This document shows positions 27,272 through 36,530 of a stretch of DNA of 64,000 bases, piece after piece (position 1 is the stretch's first letter; every line of letters begins with the position of its first letter). The position numbers and the translations under genes were made by a program. Location: assembly GCF_003063355.1 (NCBI RefSeq), contig NZ_NESH01000001.1, positions 620,001-684,000 on the forward strand, in the 5' to 3' direction. The notes under the pieces are model-generated. The model did no database searches. It was not told the DNA's origin and saw only the letters and a program-made list of their open reading frames with translations. The DNA is from Limnohabitans sp. Bal53. GTDB lineage: Bacteria; Pseudomonadota; Gammaproteobacteria; Burkholderiales; Burkholderiaceae_C.

Positions 27272-27901
27272 TCAACCCAAACCCTTTTCCAGCATCCCGA
27301 TCACCTCATCGGCGAAGGCCGCATAACTGATCGGACCACCCGGGCGCAGCCAGGTGAAGGTCCAGTTGATCATCCCCAAGAGCATCATGGTCAGGGCCGT
27401 CTGGTTGGTGGGGGTCAGGCGCTCGGGGTAGGCGCGCTTCATGAAGCGGGTCATGGCGGCCACGATGTCGCGCTGGCGGTTCAAGATCAGCTCACGCGGT
27501 GACACAGATGCCCCGCCCAGGACCGGGTCGGGTGCGTCACTCAAAAACTGGGTGTCATTGAGCAAGGCCGCGTGCCGGGTGGCTGAGCTTTCGTATTCCT
27601 GCAAAAACGCCCGCACCAGCTCGTGCAAGGTGGCCCGCTCGTTCAGGTCCTTGCGCTGGGCAGTGGCCTCGGTCTGCGCAATCACCCCCAGCAGCCGCTG
27701 GGTGTGGCGGTCCAGCAGGTCAAACAAAATGGCTTCTTTGCTGTCGTAATAGTGGTAGAGCCGCGCCTTGGAGGTGCCGCAAGCCGCAGCGATCTCGTTC
27801 ATGCTGGCGGCCGGATAACTGCGCTGGGCAAAGCATTGCGCCGCAATGTCGAGGATCGCGTCGCGTTTGATGTCGTGGGTTGCGGATTTGGGTCTGGCCA
27901 T
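27272..27901 (-). CDS. TetR/AcrR family transcriptional regulator
   Basis: A 209-residue one-domain-plus-ligand-pocket repressor. The N-terminal helix-turn-helix (about 12-58: AILDIAAQCFAQRSYPAASMNEIAAACGTSKARLYHYYDSKEAIL) is a textbook TetR pattern. The C-terminal domain is variable, so the ligand cannot be told. It lies just downstream of the 5-formyl-THF cyclo-ligase gene (12-base gap) and upstream of the altered MBL protein gene, which is a plausible target or co-transcribed partner. Confidence 0.92.
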   Translation of the reverse strand: MARPKSATHDIKRDAILDIAAQCFAQRSYPAASMNEIAAACGTSKARLYHYYDSKEAILFDLLDRHTQRLLGVIAQTEATAQRKDLNERATLHELVRAFLQEYESSATRHAALLNDTQFLSDAPDPVLGGASVSPRELILNRQRDIVAAMTRFMKRAYPERLTPTNQTALTMMLLGMINWTFTWLRPGGPISYAAFADEVIGMLEKGLG

Positions 27902-27913
27902 GACGCATGGGCC

Positions 27914-28498
27914 TCAAACGGGCCACACCACCCCGTTGTCGTTCAAGATCGCGTCGAGTGGCTCATCGTGGTCTTCGGGCTCCAGATCGTCCAAAAAACC
28001 GTGGGTGTAGCCCAGGCCCACCGTGAAGGGCTTGGGCTGCAAAGTGGCCAGGGTGCGGTCGTAAAAGCCGCCGCCGTAGCCCAGGCGGTAGCCGCCAATG
28101 CCGTAGCCCACACAGGGCACAAACAACAAGGTGGGCACGATGACTTCGGTGTCCTTGGGCTTGGGAATGCCGTAGGCGTCTTCTTCCATCGGGCAGCCGG
28201 GGTACCAGGTGTGGAAGGTCAGGGTTTTGTGCTGCTTGTTGACCACGGGCAAGCCAATTTGGCGTCGCTGCGGCTCACCGTGCAGTTCGCCGTCTTCTTT
28301 CCAGCGGTGCAGCGCGGGCAGAGGGTCAAACTCGCCCTTGATGGGCCAGTAAGCGCCGATCACCGTGTCGGGGCGGTCAAACAACCAGATGCGCATGACG
28401 CGCTGCAAGGCTTCGGCCCGCGCCAGGCGATCCGGCAGGTTCAACCTTTCTTCCACCAAGGCTTTTCTCAAGGCGCGTTTTGCTTCGGCTTTGTCCAT
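27914..28498 (-). CDS. ygfA: 5-formyltetrahydrofolate cyclo-ligase
   Basis: Converts 5-formyl-THF to 5,10-methenyl-THF using ATP. It has 194 residues from the ATG at 28498. The basic N-terminal helix (RALRKALVEERL), the PIKGEFD substrate segment and the ATP-binding GYGGGFYDRTL motif near residues 137-148 are all family features. The start lies only 9 bases from the divergent slt start, so each promoter must overlap the other gene's coding region. The 6S RNA gene that neighbours ygfA in E. coli is not evident here. Confidence 0.93.
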   Translation of the reverse strand: MDKAEAKRALRKALVEERLNLPDRLARAEALQRVMRIWLFDRPDTVIGAYWPIKGEFDPLPALHRWKEDGELHGEPQRRQIGLPVVNKQHKTLTFHTWYPGCPMEEDAYGIPKPKDTEVIVPTLLFVPCVGYGIGGYRLGYGGGFYDRTLATLQPKPFTVGLGYTHGFLDDLEPEDHDEPLDAILNDNGVVWPV

Positions 28499-28507
28499 AA
28501 TCAACCC

Positions 28508-30484
28508 ATGAAATTCAGACGCATTTTGACACTGCTGAGCGCCATGGCCGTGACAGGCTTGTGGGGCTGGCCTGCCCAGGCCCAAAACCGGGGCGACGAG
28601 GTGCTGCTGGAGATGCAGCAAGCCTTTCGCAAAAATGATGCCAAAAGGCTCTCGACCCTGCTGCCCCAAGCCCGTGGCCATGTGCTGGAGCCCCTGGCCG
28701 CCTATTGGGACATGCGCACCCGGCTGGACACTGCGCCCACCTCAGAAATCCGCAGCTTTTTGAACACCTACGCGGGCAGCTACTACGAAGACCGTTTGCG
28801 CAACGATTGGCTGCAACAGCTGGGCAAACGCCGCGATTGGGCCACCTTCACCGCCGAATACCCCCGCTTTCGCATGCGTGATGACCGCGAAGTGCGCTGC
28901 TACGCCCTGGCCACCGAGGCCATGAACAGCAAGGCCGACGTGGCCGAAGAAGCCCTGCGCCTTTGGTATTCGCAGCGCGAAGCCGACGACGGCTGCGCCT
29001 ATGTGGCCGAACACCTGCACTCGGTCCGCCAGATTCAGGCGCTGGACCTGTGGCGCAAGGCACGCATCGCCATGGACGCCAACCGCCCACGCGCTGCGCA
29101 AACAGCGGTGGACATCGAGGCACCCCGCCTGTCCGAACAGGTGGCCCTGATCCACGCCGACCCGGCCAAGTACCTGGACAAGCGCATCCTGGCCATCACC
29201 CGCAGCCGCAAAGAGCTGGCCGTGCTGGCCTTGATCCGACTGGCGGCCAAAGACCCAGACCAAGCAGCGGATTTGCTCACTCGCCGCTGGTCCATTCAAC
29301 TGAGCCCAGAGGAGCGAAACTGGACCTGGGCCGTGATCGGCAAACAAGCCGCCCAAAAACTGCAAGACAACGCCGCCAGCCACTTTGCCAAGGTGCAAAA
29401 AGACAGTGACCTGAACGACGACTTGCTGGCCTGGAAAGTGCGTGCCGCCTTGCGTCAAGGCCAATGGCCTCAGGTGCTGAGCGCCACCCAGGCCATGAGC
29501 GCAGAAGCCCGCAAAGACTCGACCTGGGTCTATTGGCGTGCGCGCGCCCTGCTGAGCACGGCCCACAGCGACGCCCAACGCATCGAAGCCCAAAGTCTGC
29601 TGCGCCAGATCGCCAGCGTGCGGGGCTTTTATGAGCAACTGGCACTGGAAGACCTGGGCCAGGCCATCACCGTGCCAGAACGCCCAACAGCCCTGACGCC
29701 ACAAGAAAAAGCTGCGGCCCTGAGCCACCCCGGCTTGCAACGCGCCTTGTACGCCATGGCCATCGGCCTGCGCTCCGAAGGCAACCGCGAATGGAACTAC
29801 AGCACCCATTGGCATCAGCCCGGCGTCATGAACGACCGCGAACTGCTGGCGGCCGCTGACATGGCCTGCCAGCGCCAGGTCTGGGACCGCTGCATCAACA
29901 CCAGTGAGCGCACAAAACACGTCATCGACTTTGAGCAGCGTTTTCCCACGCCGCTGCGCGAGACGGTGGTGCGCCGCGCTGGCGAAATCCGCCTCGACCC
30001 GGCTTATGTGTACGGTTTGATCAGGCAAGAAAGCCGCTTCGTCATGGACGCCCGCTCTCATGTGGGGGCATCCGGCCTGATGCAGGTCATGCCCGCCACC
30101 GCCAAATGGACCGCCAAAAAGATAGGCCTGGCCAACTTCACCCCAGACCAGATTACCGACCGCGAGGTGAACGTGGCCATTGGCACCGGCTACTTGAAAC
30201 TGGTGCTGGATGATTTTGAAGGCTCCATGCCCATGGCCACCGCCGCCTACAACGCCGGCCCCAACCGCCCGCGCCAATGGCGCAACGGCCCGGTGCTCGA
30301 GGCGGCCATCTGGGCTGAGAACATCCCGTTTCACGAAACGCGCGATTACGTGAAAAAGGTGCTCGCCAACACCACCAACTACGCCGCCATCTTGACACGC
30401 CAGCCGCAGTCACTCAAAGCCCGATTGGGGACCGTGGGGCCACGCACTTCGCCTGTGGCGGGGGTGAACACAGACCTGCCTTGA
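28508..30484 (+). CDS. slt: Soluble lytic murein transglycosylase (Slt70 type)
   Basis: Periplasmic enzyme that cleaves peptidoglycan to 1,6-anhydro-muropeptides. It has 658 residues. The signal peptide is about 1-25 (ending PAQA). A long superhelical region (about 30-450) is followed by the C-terminal lysozyme-like SLT domain with the catalytic Glu at about 508 (LIRQESRF) and the motifs GASGLMQVMP and AAYNAGPNRP. The ATG at 28508 is fixed by the signal peptide; the frame is open far upstream without coding sense. Its anhydro products are substrates for the AnmK pathway. Confidence 0.95.
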   Translation: MKFRRILTLLSAMAVTGLWGWPAQAQNRGDEVLLEMQQAFRKNDAKRLSTLLPQARGHVLEPLAAYWDMRTRLDTAPTSEIRSFLNTYAGSYYEDRLRNDWLQQLGKRRDWATFTAEYPRFRMRDDREVRCYALATEAMNSKADVAEEALRLWYSQREADDGCAYVAEHLHSVRQIQALDLWRKARIAMDANRPRAAQTAVDIEAPRLSEQVALIHADPAKYLDKRILAITRSRKELAVLALIRLAAKDPDQAADLLTRRWSIQLSPEERNWTWAVIGKQAAQKLQDNAASHFAKVQKDSDLNDDLLAWKVRAALRQGQWPQVLSATQAMSAEARKDSTWVYWRARALLSTAHSDAQRIEAQSLLRQIASVRGFYEQLALEDLGQAITVPERPTALTPQEKAAALSHPGLQRALYAMAIGLRSEGNREWNYSTHWHQPGVMNDRELLAAADMACQRQVWDRCINTSERTKHVIDFEQRFPTPLRETVVRRAGEIRLDPAYVYGLIRQESRFVMDARSHVGASGLMQVMPATAKWTAKKIGLANFTPDQITDREVNVAIGTGYLKLVLDDFEGSMPMATAAYNAGPNRPRQWRNGPVLEAAIWAENIPFHETRDYVKKVLANTTNYAAILTRQPQSLKARLGTVGPRTSPVAGVNTDLP

Positions 30485-30503
30485 ATCAGGCCCGCCCCTG
30501 ATT

Positions 30504-30800
30504 TCAGGCCACTGGGCCCAGCAACGCATCCAGGTTGGCATTGATTTTTTGTTCAATCTTGCCGCTGTAGGCACCCAGCAAAAAGCCCAGTTTCAGGTGC
30601 AGATCAAACCGGGTCTCGGTCACCGTCAGCTCGCCGCTCACACCACTGCGGGCAAAACGCATGTGGTCTTCGGACTCTCCGGGCTCGGACTCGCAGCTCA
30701 TGCCCCAGTCTTGCTCGGCCTGCTCACGCCAGCGTTCGGCCACGGCGCGTGCACCCGCCAATCCCAGTGTGTGTTCACGTTCGATCTTGAGTTCAGGCAT
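30504..30800 (-). CDS. Polyhydroxyalkanoic acid system family protein
   Basis: A 98-residue protein of the small family linked with polyhydroxyalkanoate granules in proteobacteria (pattern IEREHTLGLAGARAVAERW... and the C-terminal KLGFLLGAYSGKIEQKINANLDALL). Its role is not settled. The ATG at 30800 overlaps the end of the molybdopterin oxidoreductase gene by 8 bases. An upstream frame extension would lie fully inside that gene and is not supported. Confidence 0.85.
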   Translation of the reverse strand: MPELKIEREHTLGLAGARAVAERWREQAEQDWGMSCESEPGESEDHMRFARSGVSGELTVTETRFDLHLKLGFLLGAYSGKIEQKINANLDALLGPVA

Positions 30801-32883
30801 GGGACTCTTTCTGAGCTTGAGGGGCAGCGAATTCGGGATCCAAAGACACTTCCACCAGACAGTCGTAAAAAACGGGCGCACGGCCCAAATCGGTCAGGTG
30901 CTGGCTGGTCAGCTCGTTCACATTGGTGCCATTCAGGCCCAGCTTGCGCCACCAAATGCCCAAGCCGTTGACCACGCCGGGGCGCGCCCGCTGGTTCACA
31001 CGCGCCTTGCAGTGGTAAGTGCCCCGGTCGTTGAAGACGCGCACCACCGCGCCGTCGGCAATGCCCCGCTGGGCCGCATCCTCGGGATGCATCTCCAGCA
31101 CGGGCTCGGCCTCGATGTCGCGCAGGCTTTGCACGTTGACAAAGGTCGAATTGAGGAAGTTGCGCGCAGGCGGCGAAATCATGGCCAGCGGGTAGCGGCC
31201 ACCCGGTGCTGCCAGCTCGTAATTGGGCAAGTGGTCAGGCAAGCCATCCAAGCCTTGGTCGGCCAGGCGCTGGCTGAAAAATTCGCAGCGACCCGAGGGT
31301 GTGGGAAAGCCGCCTTGCGCAAAGGGCGCATCGGGCACGGGCAAAGAAGCAAAGCCGTGCGCCAGCAGCTGCTCAAAGTCATTCTCGTCGCCAATGGCAC
31401 TGCGGCACAGGCTTTCGTCGCTCTCGGCGAAACACGCATCGTCAAAACCCATGCGGGCAGCCAGTGCCCGGAAGATGTCGGTGTTGGTGCGCGCACCGCC
31501 CACGGGCGCAATCGCCGGGCGGTTGAGCAGCACGTCGGTGTGGCCGTAACTGGTGTGGATGTCCCAGTGCTCCAGCTGCGTGGTGGCAGGCAAGATGAAA
31601 TCGGCGTAGTCGGCTGTGTCGGTCTGAAAATGCTCGAGCACCACGGTGAACAGGTCTTCGCGGCCAAAACCCTGCACCACCTTGCCCGACTCGGGGGCCA
31701 CAGCCACCGGGTTGCTGTTGTAAACAATCAAGGCTTCAATTTGCGGGCCGAATGCGGGCGATGCCGGGCGCAGCAAATCGTCGCCAATGGTGCTCATGTT
31801 GATGGTGCGCGGCCGCCGCTCGCCCAACAAGTCGGGCCGCTGCAAGGCCGCCCGCCGCACCGGAAAATGTCCCGAGCTGCTGAGCAAGACCCCGCCCGCC
31901 CGGTGCCGCCAAGCGCCCGTGAGCGCGGGCAAGCAAGCGATGGCCCGCACTGCGTTACCCCCGCCGCGCACGCGCTGCATGCCGTAGTTCAAGCGTATGG
32001 CGGCGGGCTGGGTGGTGCCCCAGTCGCGGGCCAGCTGCCGGATTTGTTCGACCGGCACGCCGCAGACTTCGGCCGCACGTTCGGGCGGCCATTGCAAAGC
32101 GCGGGCCTTCAAGGCCTCCCAGCCCAGGGTGTAGCGGTCAATGTAGTCTTGGTCGAGCCAGCCATGCACGATCAACTCGTGCATGAGCGCCAGCGCCAGC
32201 GCGGCGTCGGTGCCGGGGCGCAGGGCGATGTGTTCGTGGCATTTTTCGGCCGTCTCGCTGCGCCGGGGGTCGATGCAGACCAGCTTGGCCCCGTTGCGCT
32301 TGGCTTCTTGGGCAATGCGCCAAAAGTGCAAGTTGCTGCCAATCGAGTTGCTGCCCCAAATCACGATCAGCTTGGATTCGGCAAAAAACTCATTCTTCAT
32401 GCCCACCTTGTTGCCCAAGGTCTGCGTCAGGGCTTCGGCCCCGGCCGAGGCGCAAATCGTGCGATCTAAAAGCGATGCGCCCAATTGGTGAAAAAACCGC
32501 GCCGCGATCGACTCGCTTTGCACCAAGCCCATGGTGCCCGCGTAGCTGTAGGGCAAGATGGCCTGCGGGTCGCGTGCGGCGATGGTTTGCAGCCGGGCGG
32601 CGATCGCGTCCAGCGCCTCATGCCAGCTCACCGGTTCAAACTGGCCCGAACCCTTGGGGCCGACCCGGCGCAGGGGTTGCAGCAGGCGATCGGGGTGGTA
32701 GGTGCGCTCGGTGTAACGCGAGACTTTGGTGCACAGCACACCGTCGGTGGGGACGTGCGCCGGGTTCCCTTGCACTTTGGTGGCTCGGCCGTTTTCGACC
32801 GTGGTGAGCAGTGCGCAGGTATCGGGGCAGTCGTGCGGGCATGCGCCGCGCACGGTCTGGGAGGCCAAAAGGGTGTCGGTCAT
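30793..32883 (-). CDS. Molybdopterin-dependent oxidoreductase, DMSO reductase superfamily
   Basis: A 696-residue catalytic subunit. The N-terminal cysteines CxxxCxxxC (C15, C19, C23) and C51 (GVLCTK) form a [4Fe-4S] site. Molybdopterin-binding segments follow (IVIWGSNSIGSNLHFW; LVCIDPRRSET), and a C-terminal dinucleotide-binding domain ends the protein. It has no twin-arginine signal, so it is probably cytoplasmic. The substrate cannot be read from sequence: related proteins include formate dehydrogenase-like and S- or N-oxide reductases. No partner subunit gene is adjacent. The start at 32883 removes a non-family upstream extension. Confidence 0.88.
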   Translation of the reverse strand: MTDTLLASQTVRGACPHDCPDTCALLTTVENGRATKVQGNPAHVPTDGVLCTKVSRYTERTYHPDRLLQPLRRVGPKGSGQFEPVSWHEALDAIAARLQTIAARDPQAILPYSYAGTMGLVQSESIAARFFHQLGASLLDRTICASAGAEALTQTLGNKVGMKNEFFAESKLIVIWGSNSIGSNLHFWRIAQEAKRNGAKLVCIDPRRSETAEKCHEHIALRPGTDAALALALMHELIVHGWLDQDYIDRYTLGWEALKARALQWPPERAAEVCGVPVEQIRQLARDWGTTQPAAIRLNYGMQRVRGGGNAVRAIACLPALTGAWRHRAGGVLLSSSGHFPVRRAALQRPDLLGERRPRTINMSTIGDDLLRPASPAFGPQIEALIVYNSNPVAVAPESGKVVQGFGREDLFTVVLEHFQTDTADYADFILPATTQLEHWDIHTSYGHTDVLLNRPAIAPVGGARTNTDIFRALAARMGFDDACFAESDESLCRSAIGDENDFEQLLAHGFASLPVPDAPFAQGGFPTPSGRCEFFSQRLADQGLDGLPDHLPNYELAAPGGRYPLAMISPPARNFLNSTFVNVQSLRDIEAEPVLEMHPEDAAQRGIADGAVVRVFNDRGTYHCKARVNQRARPGVVNGLGIWWRKLGLNGTNVNELTSQHLTDLGRAPVFYDCLVEVSLDPEFAAPQAQKESHA

Positions 32884-33028
32884 GAGGCGATGGGAAGGGG
32901 GAAAGTCAGGCTGCAGGCAAATGTTCAGTTGATTGTGGCTCAAACCTGTGCCTTGGCGTGGGCTCTGTTTGTCCCCCAGGTGCACAGGGGTGTTGGCAAT
33001 CCCCTTCAAGTGTGGCTAGACTGTAACC

Positions 33029-34240
33029 ATGAAAATCCTCGACTCCATCCTCACCGACGCGGCCAGCATTGCGGCCATTCGCAAAGACATTCACGCCCAC
33101 CCCGAGCTGTGCTTTCAAGAAGTGCGTACGGCCGATGTGGTCGCCCAGCAGCTGACCGACTGGGGCATCCCCATCCACCGCGGCATGGGCACCACCGGGG
33201 TGGTGGGCATCGTGCACGGGCGTGACGGCGGCGCTTGCGGGCGCGGCATTGGTCTGCGCGCCGACATCGACGCCCTGCCCATGCAGGAGTTCAACACTTT
33301 CGCCCACGCCAGCAAGCACCAAGGCAAGATGCACGCCTGCGGCCATGACGGCCACACGGCCATGCTGCTGGCTGCCGCTAAGCATTTCTCGAAGCACCGC
33401 GACTTTGACGGCACGGTGTACCTGATCTTCCAACCGGCCGAAGAGGGCGGCGGCGGTGCCCGCGAGATGATGAAGGATGGCCTGTTCGACAAGTTCCCCA
33501 TGCAGGCCGTGTTTGGCATGCACAACTGGCCCGGCGCGCCTGTCGGCACCTTTGCTGTCAGCCCCGGCCCGGTCATGGCGTCGAGCAACGAATTCAAGAT
33601 CACCATCCGCGGCAAGGGCAGCCACGCCGCACTGCCCCACAACGGCATCGACCCGGTGCCAATTGCTTGCCAGATGGTGCAAGGTTTCCAGACCATCATC
33701 ACCCGCAACAAAAAGCCGGTGGATGCGGGCGTGATCTCGGTCACCATGATCCACGCGGGCGAAGCCACCAATGTGGTGCCCGATTTTTGCGAACTGCAGG
33801 GCACGGTGCGCACTTTCAGCATCGAAGTGCTCGACCTGATCGAGGCCCGCATGAAACTGGTGGCCGAGTCAATCTGCACCGCTTTTGGTGCGCAATGCGA
33901 ATTCGAGTTCGAGCGCAACTACCCCCCCACCATCAACAGCCCCTTGGAGGCGGATTTCGCCCGCCAGGTGATGAACGGCATCGTGGGTGCGGAGCAAGTT
34001 CTGCACCAAGAGCCCACCATGGGCGCAGAAGACTTCTCGTACATGCTGCAGGCCAAGCCGGGCGCTTATGTGTTCATCAGCAACGGCGATGGCGCGCACC
34101 GAGAAATGGGCCACGGCGGCGGCCCCTGCACCCTGCACAACCCGAGCTACGACTTCAACGACGACCTGATCCCGTTGGGCGGCACCTATTGGGTGGAATT
34201 GGCCACGCAGTGGCTGGCCAAGCCCACTCAAACCGCCTGA
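33029..34240 (+). CDS. M20 family amidohydrolase (hippurate hydrolase type)
   Basis: A 403-residue metallo-amidase of the M20D group, which removes acyl groups from amino acids such as hippurate or N-acetyl amino acids. Metal and catalytic motifs are present: HAHPELCFQE at about 22-31, the HACGHDGHT cluster at 102-110, a PAEEGGGGA catalytic Glu region near 138-146, and a C-terminal His near the end of the domain. The exact substrate is unknown. It is followed 12 bases later by a DUF2817 peptidase-like gene, suggesting a shared peptide-use role. Confidence 0.92.
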   Translation: MKILDSILTDAASIAAIRKDIHAHPELCFQEVRTADVVAQQLTDWGIPIHRGMGTTGVVGIVHGRDGGACGRGIGLRADIDALPMQEFNTFAHASKHQGKMHACGHDGHTAMLLAAAKHFSKHRDFDGTVYLIFQPAEEGGGGAREMMKDGLFDKFPMQAVFGMHNWPGAPVGTFAVSPGPVMASSNEFKITIRGKGSHAALPHNGIDPVPIACQMVQGFQTIITRNKKPVDAGVISVTMIHAGEATNVVPDFCELQGTVRTFSIEVLDLIEARMKLVAESICTAFGAQCEFEFERNYPPTINSPLEADFARQVMNGIVGAEQVLHQEPTMGAEDFSYMLQAKPGAYVFISNGDGAHREMGHGGGPCTLHNPSYDFNDDLIPLGGTYWVELATQWLAKPTQTA

Positions 34241-34252
34241 CAGGACAAGTGC

Positions 34253-35341
34253 ATGACCGATACCCCAAGTAGCTTCTCCCAAAGCTACGCGCAGGCCCGT
34301 GAAAAATTCTTGAACGCTGCCCACACCGCAGGCCTGCAGGTGGACTCCAACATCCACCCCCTGCCCGGTCGGGACAGTGAAACTTTGGCCATGGACGTGG
34401 TGCTGGACGGCGCACCCGATGCCAACGCTTTGCTGGTCATCAGCAGCGCTTGCCATGGTGTGGAAGGTTATTGCGGCTCCGGTGTGCAAGTCCATGCGCT
34501 GCACAACACCGGCTGGCGCGAAGCTGCCCGTGCAAGGGGTGTTGCGGTGCTTTACATCCACGCCCTCAACCCGCACGGGTTTTCTCACATGCGGCGCGTG
34601 ACCCACGAAAACGTGGACATCAACCGCAACTTCCAAGACTTCTCTAAGCCCCTTCCCGACAACCCGGCCTACCGCGAAATCCACCCCCTGCTGCTGCCCG
34701 AAGTTTGGCCACCAGATGCCGCCAATGCAACGGCCACAGCACGGTACATCGCCGAACGCGGCATGAAAACTTACCAAGCGGCCGTGTCCAAGGGTCAGCA
34801 TGAGTTTCCGGATGGCTTGTTTTTTGGGGGCCAAGCGCCCACTTGGAGCAACCTCACTTTGCGATCGGTGCTGAAAAAATACGGCCAGCGCTGCCAAAAA
34901 ATGGCCTGGATCGACTTGCACACAGGTCTGGGACCCAGTGGCATGGGCGAGCGCATCTTTGCTTGCGCCGACGACGAAGCGGCCTTTGCCCGCGCCAAAG
35001 CCTGGTGGGGTCAAGGCATCACCTCGATTTATGACGGATCTTCCAGCTCCCCCATGCTCACGGGGCTCATGTGGATGGCGGCTTACCAGGAATGCCAGCA
35101 AGCGCAATACACCGGTATTGCCCTTGAATACGGCACGCAACCGCCTGAACAAGTCATCCACGCCCTGCGCGGTGACCATTGGCTGCACCTGCACCCCAAG
35201 GCCCCCGAACCACTGCGCCAACACATCAAGCAAGCGCTGATGGAGGCTTTCTATGTCGACACAGACGCGTGGCGCAGCCAGATCATTGAGCAAGCCATGG
35301 ACGCCATGCACCAGGCCGTCAGTGGATTGAGCGCAGCATGA
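34253..35341 (+). CDS. DUF2817 family, M14-like zinc carboxypeptidase fold
   Basis: A 362-residue protein. The HxxE zinc pair is H68 and E71 in CHGVEG, the third zinc His is in WIDLHTGLG near 223, and a catalytic-type Glu is in ALEYGT near 292. These mark a DUF2817/M14-type metallopeptidase or deacylase; the substrate is unknown. The stop overlaps the next gene start (ATGA), and the M20 gene lies 12 bases upstream, so three genes probably form one operon (33029-36297). Confidence 0.88.
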   Translation: MTDTPSSFSQSYAQAREKFLNAAHTAGLQVDSNIHPLPGRDSETLAMDVVLDGAPDANALLVISSACHGVEGYCGSGVQVHALHNTGWREAARARGVAVLYIHALNPHGFSHMRRVTHENVDINRNFQDFSKPLPDNPAYREIHPLLLPEVWPPDAANATATARYIAERGMKTYQAAVSKGQHEFPDGLFFGGQAPTWSNLTLRSVLKKYGQRCQKMAWIDLHTGLGPSGMGERIFACADDEAAFARAKAWWGQGITSIYDGSSSSPMLTGLMWMAAYQECQQAQYTGIALEYGTQPPEQVIHALRGDHWLHLHPKAPEPLRQHIKQALMEAFYVDTDAWRSQIIEQAMDAMHQAVSGLSAA

Positions 35342-36297
35342 GTACCCCGCGTGTTCTGGTCTTGGGTGGCAGCGGCTTTGTCGGCCGCCACGTGTGCGAG
35401 CAACTGACCCGTTTGGGCTGGCACATCACCGTGCCCACGCGCCGCGCCGTGAATGCGGCCAGCGTGCAGAGCCTGCCCGGGCTGACGGTGATAGAGGCCT
35501 CTGTTCATCAACCTGCCGATCTCGCCCGGCTGATGCCGGGGCACGACGCGGTGGTGAACCTGGTGGCCGTGTTGCATGGCAACGAAGATCGCTTTGAAAA
35601 CGTGCACGTGGATTTGCCCGGAAAGATTGCCAGCGCCATGAAAAAAGCGGGCGTGCAACGCTTGGTGCACGTCAGCGCTCTGGGCGCCGACCCACAAGGC
35701 CCCTCGATGTACCAGCGCAGCAAGGCGCGGGGCGAGACGGTTTTGCACAATGCTGGCCTGCAGTTGACGGTGTTGCGCCCCAGCGTGATTTTTGGTGCCG
35801 AAGACAAGTTCCTCAACCTGTTTGCCGACCTGCAGGCCGTGGCGCCCTTCATGCCACTGGCGGGCAGCGGCACCCGTTTTGCGCCCGTGTGGGTGGCCGA
35901 TGTGGCCCGCGCTGTGGCGGTCTGCCTGCAAAAACCGGACACCATCGGCCAGACTTACGAGCTGTGCGGCCCGGATGTGTTGACACTGGGCGAGCTGGTC
36001 CAACGAGCCGGTCAGTGGGCGGGCGTGAACCACGGCAGAGGCCGCCCGGTGATCGGCTTGCCCATGTGGATGGGCTGGCTGCAAGCTGCAGCCATGGAGT
36101 TGGCCCCGGGCGAGCCACTCATGAGTCGGGACAACCTGGCATCGATGAAGGTGGACAACGTGGCCACGGGCCAGCTGCCCGGTCTGGCGGCGCTGGGCAT
36201 CGCTGCAGCCTCTGCTGCGGGCGTGGCACCGACCTACCTGGGCCACCGCGGTCCACGCAGCAAGTTGAACCGCTGGCGTGCGGGGGCTGGGCGCTGA
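35338..36297 (+). CDS. NDUFA9-like NAD(P)-binding protein (extended SDR)
   Basis: A 319-residue atypical short-chain dehydrogenase related to the complex I accessory subunit NDUFA9. The Rossmann motif GGSGFVGRHV is at 9-18. The sequence lacks an obvious catalytic YxxxK pair, as in other NDUFA9-like proteins, which bind NAD(P)H but may not catalyse a reaction. Bacterial members are often linked with quinone or respiratory functions. It overlaps the DUF2817 gene by four bases. Confidence 0.88.
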   Translation: MSTPRVLVLGGSGFVGRHVCEQLTRLGWHITVPTRRAVNAASVQSLPGLTVIEASVHQPADLARLMPGHDAVVNLVAVLHGNEDRFENVHVDLPGKIASAMKKAGVQRLVHVSALGADPQGPSMYQRSKARGETVLHNAGLQLTVLRPSVIFGAEDKFLNLFADLQAVAPFMPLAGSGTRFAPVWVADVARAVAVCLQKPDTIGQTYELCGPDVLTLGELVQRAGQWAGVNHGRGRPVIGLPMWMGWLQAAAMELAPGEPLMSRDNLASMKVDNVATGQLPGLAALGIAAASAAGVAPTYLGHRGPRSKLNRWRAGAGR

Positions 36298-36374
36298 GTT
36301 CTGGCCTTGCCTTCGCGGTGCGTTCTTGAGAGGTTTTTGTGCTGGTCGTTTGAGCTTTGGTGGTCTCAGCTGAG

Positions 36375-36450
36375 GGTGTGTGAGGGGATGCGGCGGGTTC
36401 CTTATGACGGGGTACCGTGAATCGTCACCCGCCGCATCCCCTCACACACC
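36375..36450 (-). repeat. Palindromic element, copy A: 24-bp arms, 28-nt core
   Basis: The arms at 36375-36398 and 36427-36450 form a perfect 24-bp inverted repeat around a 28-nt core (36399-36426). The core is nearly the same as in copies B and C, and the arms are identical to those of copy C 21.6 kb away. On the minus strand the core can fold as G-A, A-G, C-G, G-A pairs, a short internal loop and an ACGG/CCGT stem with a TACC loop. There is no T-run after either arm, so it is not a standard terminator. Confidence 0.9.
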
Positions 36451-36480
36451 TTGGGTGATCGACCCTTACAACTCCTTTCC

Positions 36481-36530
36481 CTGCCTTGCCCTGCCTTACC
36501 CGGTCTTGCCCAGCCTTGCCCGGCCTTGCC
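36481..36530. repeat. Degenerate 10-bp tandem repeat, five units
   Basis: Five consecutive decamers of the form CNGCCTTGCC, each differing from the consensus at zero to two bases. The array lies about 100 bases upstream of the GST gene. It is non-coding as far as I can see and could vary in copy number. Confidence 0.85.

Noticed and set aside
27195..28507. 6S RNA next to ygfA, as in E. coli
   Set aside because: The gaps around ygfA here are only 12 and 9 bases, and no 6S-like fold is visible nearby.
28742..30334. Minus-strand open frame of 530 codons across slt
   Set aside because: Antisense shadow of a well-supported slt gene; no ribosome site and unnatural composition.
36375..36450. Palindromic element as an intrinsic terminator
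   Set aside because: No T-run follows either arm, the loop is long and conserved, and copy B folds best on the strand opposite to the nearest gene.
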